64,000 nucleotides of DNA, from positions 372,001 through 436,000 of the forward strand of contig JAUVXJ010000002.1 of assembly GCA_030603665.1 (NCBI GenBank), in the 5' to 3' direction. The DNA is from Chloroflexota bacterium (GTDB lineage Bacteria > Chloroflexota > Anaerolineae > UBA7937 > B3-Chlor). Below are positions 17,321 through 25,184 of the stretch, piece by piece. Position 1 is the stretch's first letter. Each line of letters starts with the position of its first letter. A program made the position numbers and the translations under genes. Below the pieces are notes generated by a model. It was not told the DNA's origin. It did no database searches and saw nothing but the letters and a program-made list of their open reading frames with translations.

Positions 17321-17926
17321 TTATCTCCTGTACCTGAACCGTCGCAGCCCGGCATAGCCCGCGAGGCTAGCCAGACCGCTCCCCAGTAGCAGAAGGCTAC
17401 CTGGCTCCGGGACGAAGTCGCACCCACATACCTCTATGTACATTGGCGGGTCTTCTGGCAGCGGCACATCGAATTTCCAATCTGGGTCCTCAACCACCAC
17501 CGAGGCCGTGTTGTAGATCCGCAAGCACGGAGGCGCTCCATCCTGGACGGTGCAGGTGATTCTGATGGTGACTGTTGTGTCTGCCGTGATATCGCCCACG
17601 TCCACCGTGACCAGTTGGCCATCAACCGATTTAGTCCCATGGGATGTCCAAACGCTATCAATCTTCAGCAATGGGTCAACGTTGTCCGTGACCACCACGT
17701 TGTGCCAGTCCGGGCCTTCCGGGTCAGCAAAGAAAGTGATCTCCAAGACAAACGGTTCGCCCGGCTCGCAGCAGTCGGCGTCGGGCCTCTTCACTGTCTC
17801 CTGTTGAGCGTGCGTCTGGCCGGGCGTTGCCCAGGCACTGGAACTGAAGGACAGCAATGCCGCAACGACCAACGCAACTGCCACGAAAGCCACAACCCTC
17901 CATCGCTTCTGTCGTCCCTTCAGCAT
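17321..17926 (-). CDS. Secreted protein with PEP-CTERM-like sorting tail
   Basis: ATG 17926 follows GGAGGGAGG. The 201-residue product has a signal peptide (RVVAFVAVALVVAALLSF, cleavage near AWATPG). A DUF11/CARDB-like beta domain follows (WHNVVVTDNVDPLLKIDSV to TASVVVEDP), then a C-terminal VPEPGSLLLLGSGLASLAGY segment ending in RRFRYRR. That order (PEP motif, hydrophobic helix, basic end) is the PEP-CTERM sorting signal processed by exosortase. No exosortase gene lies in this window. The protein probably ends up outside the cell or in the matrix. Confidence 0.8.
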   Translation of the reverse strand: MLKGRQKRWRVVAFVAVALVVAALLSFSSSAWATPGQTHAQQETVKRPDADCCEPGEPFVLEITFFADPEGPDWHNVVVTDNVDPLLKIDSVWTSHGTKSVDGQLVTVDVGDITADTTVTIRITCTVQDGAPPCLRIYNTASVVVEDPDWKFDVPLPEDPPMYIEVCGCDFVPEPGSLLLLGSGLASLAGYAGLRRFRYRR

Positions 17927-18000
17927 GTGTTCCTCCCTCCGCAAGCTATTCGGCGTTGATGTTCCTCTGGCGGGGTCAAACAAACCCAGGTTCTTGTCCT

Positions 18001-18029
18001 ATCTTAGCACAAAGCTGGAAATCAGTCAA
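18001..18029 (-). promoter_or_regulatory. Promoter of the PEP-CTERM-like gene
   Basis: Minus strand: TTGACT (18029-18024), 17 bp, TAAGAT (18006-18001). The leader to ATG 17926 is about 65 bases. It is back to back with the promoter of the THEP1 gene. Confidence 0.65.
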
Positions 18030-18148
18030 GTGCCCCCTCCCGTGGCTCAGGCGCTATCAAGCACCTACTGGCATAACCCTTGCCCTGCGGTTCTGTTGAC
18101 TCGCTTGGTCATCCCCTACCCCCTCTCAAGTACCGCAGCAAGCTCCCC

Positions 18149-18177
18149 TTGACATAGGCGCTACGACGGACGAGAAT
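18149..18177 (+). promoter_or_regulatory. Promoter of the THEP1-like NTPase gene
   Basis: Consensus TTGACA (18149-18154), 17 bp spacer, GAGAAT (18172-18177, four of six). The leader is about 80 bases to ATG 18265. Confidence 0.5.
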
Positions 18178-18264
18178 CCCAGAGAACACTTGGAAGAGCA
18201 TCCTCTGTCAATGGCCTTCCCCCATATCTTGCGAAGGAAGAGACCGTCACCTCGTGAGGGAGCG

Positions 18265-18783
18265 ATGGGTCGCACAATACTGCTCACAGGCCGTCCGGGT
18301 GTGGGCAAGACGACGATCATCAGAGATATCGCGGAACAACTCGGAGACGCCGCCGGAGGCTTCTATACGGCTGAGGTAAGAGAGAGCGGTCGTCGTCGCG
18401 GCTTCAGGATCGTGACTCTGGACGGCAGCGAAGGCATCCTTTCCCACGTGGACATCAAGGGCCCTCCCCGCGTCAGCAGGTACGGCGTGAACCTGAAAGA
18501 TCTGGAAGAGATAGGGGTCGCAGCCCTGCGCAGGGCGGTCGCAGAGGCCGACTGCGTCGTAGTGGACGAGATAGGCAAGATGGAGCTTTTCTCCGAGGAA
18601 TTCCGAAAAGCCGTAACGGAAGCCATTGAGAGCGACAAACCTCTGGTTGGCTCTGTGATGAGCAGCCGCAACCGCTGGGTTGATGCTCTCAAAGCTCTCC
18701 CCAACGTGACCGTGCTCGAAGTCACGCTCGACAATCGCGAGCAGATAGCCCCATTGGTGATGGAGCTCCTCCAAAGCTCCTAG
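18265..18783 (+). CDS. THEP1-type nucleoside-triphosphatase
   Basis: The 172-residue P-loop protein shows Walker A (LLTGRPGVGKTTIIRDI), the family segment AGGFYTAEVRESGRRRGFRI, and Walker B (DCVVVDEIGKMELFS). These identify the THEP1/NTPCR family, which hydrolyses NTPs slowly and whose cellular role is unknown. ATG 18265 has GAGGGAGCG directly upstream. An in-frame ATG at 18190 would add 25 residues lacking family similarity. The gene is monocistronic. Confidence 0.9.
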   Translation: MGRTILLTGRPGVGKTTIIRDIAEQLGDAAGGFYTAEVRESGRRRGFRIVTLDGSEGILSHVDIKGPPRVSRYGVNLKDLEEIGVAALRRAVAEADCVVVDEIGKMELFSEEFRKAVTEAIESDKPLVGSVMSSRNRWVDALKALPNVTVLEVTLDNREQIAPLVMELLQSS

Positions 18784-19043
18784 CCGATCTCTGGTTTCAC
18801 CCTCGCGCCTACCTACCCTCTCTCCCCGGCGTCTCTCGCGGACGAGCAAAGTCACTGCTACCGCGGTGGAGTTCGGGGGCCAGGCGCACCAGGTTGTGCT
18901 GGCGAGGTCCAGGCCAGGAAGGGCCCAAGGCTGAGCTGCCAGCCGGCAAATCGGGGTACAATTGCGTAGCGAGAAAGGGGCAGGCATGCCCGTGCCTCTC
19001 TCATCTTTCGGGTCTCACGAACCGGCCCGCGGGACTGATGCCT

Positions 19044-20024
19044 CTACAGACCTGCTCGTCGGCTAAGGGACTGCTGCGTGATTTCGAGGAGCAATTCGAT
19101 ATCGATGTTCCCGCCCGAGATCACAGCCACGACCTTCTTGCCCTTTAGGCCAACCTTGTCGAATAGCAGCGCGGCCACGCTCACCGCTCCCGATCCCTCC
19201 ACCACCAACTGCTCAGACTCTAGCAAGGTGAAGACGGCCTCCCTCATCTCCTGCTCGCTGACCAGGACCACATCATCGATCAGGTCCTTGACCAGCTCAA
19301 AGGGCACGATGCCAAAACCGCCCGCCAGGCCCTCGGCGATCGTGAAGTCATACTCATACCTCTCGTAGCAGTGGGCCTCTTTGAAGGACAAATAGGCCGA
19401 TGGCGACGCCTCAACCTGTACGCCAATGATCGCGATCCCCGGGTTGATGGCCTTGGCAGCTACAGTGACGCCACCGAGAAGACCACCGCCACCGATAGGC
19501 ACCAGGATAGCGTCCGTGTCGGGCAGGTCTTCCATGATCTCCAGGCCGATGGTGCCCTGGCCGGCGATAATCTCGAGATCTGCGTACGAGTGCGCGTAGG
19601 CCAGCCCGTGTTCACGCTGGTAGTCCTTGGAATCATCGTAGGTATCATCCCACTGCTCTCCTGAGAGGAAGACCTCGACGTCGTACTCCCGTAGCTTGTC
19701 CACCTTCGAGGCAGGCGTGCCGAGGGGCATGAACAGGATCACAGGCACGCCTCCCAGCGCACGCGCGGCATATGCCATCCCCACGGCGAAATTGCCCGAA
19801 GAAGCGGCTACTACCCCCCTGGCCCTCTCCTCTGCGGAGAAGCCAGCAATTCTATTTACGGCCCCTCGCACCTTGAAAGAGCCGGTCTGCTGCAGGTTCT
19901 CCAGCTTCAAGTAGACCTCACTTCCCACCCGCTCGCTCAGAGGGAACGAGTACTGGAGTGGCGTCTTCCTCACCAGATTGCCCATATTGCGCCGGGCGAC
20001 GAGAATGTCCTTAAAACCCAACAT
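19044..20024 (-). CDS. Threonine/serine dehydratase-like PLP enzyme (catabolic, no ACT domain)
   Basis: The 326-residue fold type II PLP enzyme shows the lysine in TGSFKVRGAVNR, the ASSGNFAVGMAYAA substrate loop, the phosphate-binding GGGGLLGG and SGGNID near the end. It lacks the regulatory ACT domain of biosynthetic IlvA. It would deaminate a hydroxy-amino acid to a 2-oxo acid plus ammonia. The gene closes an operon-like run of OCD-like enzyme, binding protein, permease, ATPase and this enzyme. The same pair of enzymes occurs as EutB and EutC in ectoine catabolism, so a related substrate is possible but unproven. ATG 20024 is used; GTG 20033 is possible. Confidence 0.87.
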   Translation of the reverse strand: MLGFKDILVARRNMGNLVRKTPLQYSFPLSERVGSEVYLKLENLQQTGSFKVRGAVNRIAGFSAEERARGVVAASSGNFAVGMAYAARALGGVPVILFMPLGTPASKVDKLREYDVEVFLSGEQWDDTYDDSKDYQREHGLAYAHSYADLEIIAGQGTIGLEIMEDLPDTDAILVPIGGGGLLGGVTVAAKAINPGIAIIGVQVEASPSAYLSFKEAHCYERYEYDFTIAEGLAGGFGIVPFELVKDLIDDVVLVSEQEMREAVFTLLESEQLVVEGSGAVSVAALLFDKVGLKGKKVVAVISGGNIDIELLLEITQQSLSRRAGL

Positions 20025-20151
20025 GCTGCTCACCCACCTTGTCCACTATTGTCTACCACTGGACAGAAACAAGCCGAGCTGAGTGCTCGGCGCTGGGTAC
20101 GAGGAAACCGACTTCGTCCAGCATCCACCTAGGATAGAAACCCCTGTGTGG

Positions 20152-20905
<754 letters not shown>

Positions 20906-20916
<11 letters not shown>

Positions 20917-21775
20917 AAGCCATCCTCCGCTCCATGAACTTCACGAATATTGACAGGCTGAGAGTCAAAATGAGATAGAGAAAAGCGACCGTATTCCAAG
21001 TCTCGAAGGTGCGGAAGGTTCGAGCCCGATTCAGCTTGCCCAGGTGGGTCAGCTCCCTGACCGCCAGAACCGATATCAGGGAGGAGTCCTTGAGCATGGC
21101 TATGAAGTCGTTCCCCAGGGGAGGCAAGACCCTTCTGATGGCCTGAGGCAGGATGATGTACCGCATGCCCTGGAAATAGCTCATGCCCACGGAACGGGCA
21201 GCCTCCATCTGTCCTCTCTGGATCGACTGGATCCCCGCGCGGAACACCTCCGCCTCGAAAGCGGCGTAGGCGAAGGACAGCCCCACAATCGCCCGGACAA
21301 CCATATCCACATCCTGGATAGCGAGGGTGGCCATATTCTCGGCCAACCCCACCAAAGGGCCAACTGCCACGTTTGCGAGGGCCGTTCCGAACCAGTTCAG
21401 AAACTGGAGAAACAGGGGCGTCACCACCCACGCGAAGTAGATGAGCAGGACCAGGATAGGGATACCTCTCACCAGCTCGATGTAGAGGGAGGAGAGAGTG
21501 TAGAAGACTACATTCTTTGAGACCCGTCCGAGGCCGAGGACCAGCCCCAGGATCAGAGCCAGGAAGAAGGAGATGAGGCTCACCCCAATAGTGATCTTAA
21601 CGCCTGCGACGAGGAAGAGGAAGGCGTCCTGATAGGTGGGGGATACGATGATGAAGTAGACGACGAGCGCTCCCAGCAACAGGATGATCAAGGCCCACCA
21701 CGGCACCTCCGACAGTCTTTCTGTCCATGGGAGCAGCTTGGACTCACGTTCATCCGTCTTGGTCGTCACAGCCAT
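20906..21775 (-). CDS. Polar amino acid ABC transporter permease
   Basis: The 289-residue integral membrane protein is of the HisMQ/GlnP type. It has five or more helices, the conserved LVRGIPILVLLIYF segment, and the EAA loop EAARSVGMSYFQGMRYIILP with QAIRRVLPPLGNDFIAMLKDSSL. ATG 21775 follows AAGGAG. Only one permease gene is present, so it presumably forms a homodimer. It lies 119 bp after the binding protein gene. Confidence 0.93.
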
Positions 21776-21894
21776 TAGACGCTCCTTGTCAAGCCAGCAT
21801 GAGGTTCCAGGATTCAAGCCAAGCGCAACCTACGGGGCGCCAGAGGCGCCCCGTAGGCACATCTCTCCGAGTGTCCCGCTGACCTAGTGCTTCA

Positions 21895-22728
21895 CTATTC
21901 CGGCGTGCAGGGCCGCAGGAGCCACTTCTCGCAGATCTCGTCGATGGTGCCATCGGCGAAGAGTTCCTGCATAGCCCAATTGATGGGCTCGACAAGAGGG
22001 CTCAGGGGCGGGAAGATTGGGGCCAGCATCTCGCCACTCGTTACGGCGAAGGCGATCCTCATTTCCCCGGGGTTCTCGCCCATGAAGCCGATGGCTGCGA
22101 CCTCGTCGATGATGACGGTATCTACATCACCAACGAGCAGGGCCGTGACAGGCATATCGTATTCTGCGAAGCTCAGTATCCTGGGCTCACCGACGAGCTT
22201 TATGGCCGTGACCTCGTTGGTAGTCGCGATCTGGACGCCGATGTTCAGATCCGAGGCCACCAGGCCATCCACGTCGGCGACCCCTGGCCGTTCGTCGTCA
22301 GCCAGGATCAGGATCACCTGCCCGTACTCGATGTAGGGATCTCCGTAGTCGACAACCATGGATCGCGGGACGGTGATGGTGATGCCGTCAAAGGCCATGT
22401 CATACTCGCCCGCCGCCATGGCCTCGAACATACCCTCCCAGGCCGCTTCCACGAAGACCGGCGTGCAGTTCAGCTTTTCGCAGACGGCGCGCATGACGTC
22501 GTAGTCCCAGCCTATCGGCTCGTCGGTGTCCTTATCGAGGTAGTTGAAGGGCGGATAGGAGTTCTCCTCCGCAATGCGTACCTCCCGACCGCCCAGGTCG
22601 GTCGTCGGCCCCACCGGTGGGCAGTCCGGCACCGACGGGCACTCTGGGCATTCTGCGGCCGGGGCGCAGGCGGCGAGGACCAAGCCCAGGGCGATGATGA
22701 GAGTCATCAGTACAGCAGTCTTCTTCAC
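21895..22728 (-). CDS. Polar amino acid ABC transporter substrate-binding lipoprotein
   Basis: GTG 22728 behind AGGGAGGAAGAC gives 277 residues. The signal peptide ends in a lipobox (LVLAACAP), followed by a Cys-Pro-rich spacer (CPECPSVPDCPP). The periplasmic-binding-protein type 3 fold follows: REVRIAEENSYPPFNYLD, GWDYDVMRAVCEKLNCTPVFVEAAWEGMFEAMAAGEYDM and an ATTNEVTAIK hinge. The likely ligand is a polar amino acid or derivative. The leader holds a tandem repeat with a mini-ORF (22734-22865). Confidence 0.92.
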   Translation of the reverse strand: MKKTAVLMTLIIALGLVLAACAPAAECPECPSVPDCPPVGPTTDLGGREVRIAEENSYPPFNYLDKDTDEPIGWDYDVMRAVCEKLNCTPVFVEAAWEGMFEAMAAGEYDMAFDGITITVPRSMVVDYGDPYIEYGQVILILADDERPGVADVDGLVASDLNIGVQIATTNEVTAIKLVGEPRILSFAEYDMPVTALLVGDVDTVIIDEVAAIGFMGENPGEMRIAFAVTSGEMLAPIFPPLSPLVEPINWAMQELFADGTIDEICEKWLLRPCTPE

Positions 22729-22733
22729 GTCTT

Positions 22734-22865
22734 CCTCCCTTTCACGGAGTATTGCTTCCCCCCACGGGAAGCGCGGCGGCACCGAAGTGCAGCAGTCTAC
22801 TTCATTATACGCCCTCCCTTTCGCGGGATATTGCTTCCCTGCTGGGAAGCGCGGCGGCACCGAAT
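22734..22865 (-). repeat. Tandem 53 bp leader repeat with hairpins, upstream of the binding protein gene
   Basis: Two copies (22865-22813 and 22786-22734 on the minus strand), 79 bp apart, share about 85 percent of bases. Each contains an inverted repeat GCTTCCC/GGGAAGC followed by a purine-rich AAAGGGAGG ribosome site. The downstream copy serves the real GTG AAG AAG start. The upstream copy is followed by ATG AAG TAG (22805-22797), a three-codon reading frame. Confidence 0.75.
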
Positions 22866-22867
22866 CA

Positions 22868-22897
22868 ACACATAGTCCGATTCGCAAATCTTGTCAA
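22868..22897 (-). promoter_or_regulatory. Promoter ahead of the repeated leader
   Basis: Minus strand: consensus TTGACA (22897-22892) and, after 18 bp, TATGTG (22873-22868) as a weak -10. The transcript would carry both leader repeats. Confidence 0.4.
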
Positions 22898-23208
22898 GTT
22901 GGAGTCGAGCTCGCCAAGCACGTAGAGTTCAGGGACGTTCGCTCTCGCATTAAGAGTGAGCAACATCGCCAGCCCAAATAGATACTCCAAGACGCCCCCC
23001 GTGCCCTCTTCCCTGTTGGGGAATCCCACAAGATTCATGTGTTCGAGCCCAATCAAAGAGGGGCGCTGAAGTTAGCATCCTGAATCGAATGCGTGCGCAG
23101 ATCTCTTGGCCTCCGACGGGCCCCCAGGGTGGCTCTTGCACAAACGGCCGCCATTCGAGGACGGAATACGACGAGAATGTCAGAGCAACCCATGACTGCC
23201 ATGCGGTG
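22898..23208. other. Gene-free stretch between binding protein leader and OCD-like gene
   Basis: I see no coding region, RNA gene or clear hairpin here. It is downstream of the OCD-like gene and upstream of the transporter promoter. Confidence 0.4.
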
Positions 23209-24195
23209 CTACATTTCGAGGCGAGAGCCGAATCCGGCATCCAAGGCCTTTTGGTAGGCCAGGGAGGCGATGACGGTGTCCTGAACGCCGACTCCGGTCA
23301 AGTCACAGATGGTTATTTGCGAATCATCGGTGCGACCTGGGTGACGCCCGGCGGTCAGTTCTCCCAGCTCTACCACTTCACTCTGTTCGTCAATAATCCC
23401 GTCTTCCAGGCCGTGGTGGAGTTCGCCTCGCTCGAAGCACTGGATCTTGACATCGCAGACCAGAAGGTCAGCCCTCGCTAGAGCCTCGCTTTCCAGTTCT
23501 TGTTTGCCCGGGTTATCTGCGCCCATGGCTGTGATATGCAAGCCGGGATGGAGCCACTGGGCTTGCACATAGGGTTTGGCAGAAGGGGTGGCTGTCACTA
23601 GAAGGTCGCTCTCAGTGACGACTTGCTGCACGTCCGCGGCGGCTTCACAGTCAACTCCGACGATGCCTGGCATCTCCTCGACATAGCTGGCCAATCTGTC
23701 CTCGTCCAGGTCATAAACAACCAGCTTGTCAAATGGCCGAACTTTCGCCAGAGCCATGATCTGGTAACGGCCCTGTGCTCCTGCTCCCACCACTCCGACC
23801 ACACTCAGGTCTTTCTTTGCGAGATACTTGGCCGCTATGGCGCCAGCCGCCGCAGTTCTCAGCTCGGTGAGATAGGCGTTGTCCAGCAGCAAAGCCTCCG
23901 GGAACCCGGTGCGGGCGCTGAACACCAGCATCATGCCGCTGCCGGTGGGCAGGCCGAGGAGATGATTATCGTAGAATCCAGCGGCCAACTTGATAGCGAA
24001 GCTGGGGGCGCCAGTGACGTGGGCCCCCTTGACATGTATCTCTCCCCTGATCTCCGGCATCTCAAGGCTCAGCACCGGCGGCAGATTGACCTGTCCGTCC
24101 GCCAAGCTTGTGAAGCCATCTTCCACCACCGATATCGCCTCTTCCATGCTGACGGCTTGGCGAATATCTGCCTCTCCAACTACTAGCATCTCCAT
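23209..24195 (-). CDS. Ornithine cyclodeaminase/mu-crystallin family enzyme
   Basis: The 328-residue NAD-dependent enzyme shows the family opening with VVEDGFTSLADGQVNLPP, KLAAGFYDN, GLPTGSGMMLVFSARTG, the substrate Asp region DNAYLTELRTAAAGAIAAKYLA and the Rossmann motif VVGAGAQGRYQ. ITAMGADNPGKQEL follows. The family includes ornithine cyclodeaminase, alanine dehydrogenase and EutC. ATG 24195 has GAGAGG six bases upstream; ATG 24201 is possible. It begins a few bases after a decayed aminotransferase and precedes the amino acid importer. With the dehydratase at the far end it suggests uptake and breakdown of an amino acid derivative. Confidence 0.87.
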   Translation of the reverse strand: MEMLVVGEADIRQAVSMEEAISVVEDGFTSLADGQVNLPPVLSLEMPEIRGEIHVKGAHVTGAPSFAIKLAAGFYDNHLLGLPTGSGMMLVFSARTGFPEALLLDNAYLTELRTAAAGAIAAKYLAKKDLSVVGVVGAGAQGRYQIMALAKVRPFDKLVVYDLDEDRLASYVEEMPGIVGVDCEAAADVQQVVTESDLLVTATPSAKPYVQAQWLHPGLHITAMGADNPGKQELESEALARADLLVCDVKIQCFERGELHHGLEDGIIDEQSEVVELGELTAGRHPGRTDDSQITICDLTGVGVQDTVIASLAYQKALDAGFGSRLEM

Positions 24196-24210
24196 ATCCA
24201 TCCTCTCATT

Positions 24211-24420
24211 TCAACCTTTGTCTTCTATGAGTATGCTCTGCACGATTCCGACAGCTCGATCGATGTCTTCGATGGTGTTGTACAGATATGGGGAGATACG
24301 GATGGCGCCCATGCGAGGCGCAACGACTACGCCTGCCTCGTTCATGCGGCGGGCTTAGTCGTTGTAGTAACGGCTGAGACCACGGCTTCCCTCCCACTTT
24401 GGATGAGGACGTGACAACAA
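24211..24420 (-). pseudogene. Remnant of a class V (PLP) aminotransferase, C-terminal end
   Basis: The minus-strand frame ending at TGA 24213-24211 reads RRMNEAGVVVAPRMGAIRIS then PYLYNTIEDIDRAVGIVQSI, the typical end of a selenocysteine-lyase/isopenicillin-epimerase-like aminotransferase. An in-frame TAA interrupts it at 24357-24355. The rest of the gene is absent. It ends ten bases before the OCD-like start, so the intact ancestor was probably in that operon. Confidence 0.6.
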
Positions 24421-24447
24421 CTGTCAAATCCCGACACTTTGCTCCTA

Positions 24448-24476
24448 CGATAGCATAGACTCTCAATCTTGTCAAG
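24448..24476 (-). promoter_or_regulatory. Promoter-like sequence upstream of the OCD-like gene
   Basis: Minus strand: TTGACA (24476-24471), 17 bp, TATCGT (24453-24448). It is placed inside the remnant zone, 250 bp before the OCD-like start, and could drive that operon. Confidence 0.5.
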
Positions 24477-24583
24477 TTCGGAGCCGTCAACAACCGTGTG
24501 CGGAAATGTTGCCGGGCAACCCTACAGGACAACTATGCCCTGTTGCCGCACCGGCGGCCCTGCCTCTAGAAGGTACTCAGAGT

Positions 24584-24700
24584 CTACGAGCCAAGGCGCA
24601 AGGAAATCGCGAACGTCGTTGCTTCACCCAGGCCGCTACCCACAGAGATCGTGCCCCCGTGCAATTCGACAATGGACCTAGCGCCGCAGTGGTGTCTCTC
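24584..24700 (-). pseudogene. Remnant of a sensor histidine kinase ATPase domain
   Basis: The frame ending at TAG 24586-24584 reads RSIVELHGGTISVGSGLGEA then TTFAISLRLGS, the G2-box end of a HATPase_c domain. Only about 35 residues remain; the N, G1 and H boxes are missing upstream. Confidence 0.55.
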
Positions 24701-24734
24701 TTGGGAGCTTCCCAAAGGCCATGTCTCCTTGCTG

Positions 24735-25184
24735 TCACCTCTCATTGAGAACCAGATCGTCTACCTCGATGATTTCGGCCGCCCATCGTGCTGCCTTGCC
24801 AACGATCTCTGGACAATGTGTATCACGACCCCCGGCATACTAGAACTTCTCGTATTCCTGCGGGTCCGCCAGGTGATAAGACCAGCGGAGCAGCTTCGCC
24901 TGGATGATGCGACAAACTACGGAGCCGCACCCTTCAGTTTACTTCTGGCGGCACTTGCTCGCCAGCCTATGCGTCTGAAAGCTGACGCCCTCCGGGTCGC
25001 TGAGATTGTCCCATTCTCTGCCCATTAGACGGCCCGGTATCATGATGGCCCCGGAATAGGCCCCGCAACTGTCATCGCAAGTCATCACCGACCCAGCGGC
25101 TGAACCAGTCGCCGCCTTCAAGACGGCGTCATTCCTGATATTGAAGACGTCCTGCCTTGCTTCCATTGTCAACGAGCAAGTCAC
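24735..25184 (-). pseudogene. Decayed C_GCAxxG_C_C family redox protein gene
   Basis: One continuous minus-strand frame from 25184 to TGA 24737-24735 (150 codons) carries family features: CGAYSGAIMIPGRLMGRE, then CRIIQAKLL, then YAGGRDTHCPEIVGKAARWA. It is broken by TAA at 24941-24939 and TAG at 24842-24840 without any frameshift. The N-terminal part of the family also looks shortened. Intact relatives are small putative redox proteins with conserved cysteines. Confidence 0.65.
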
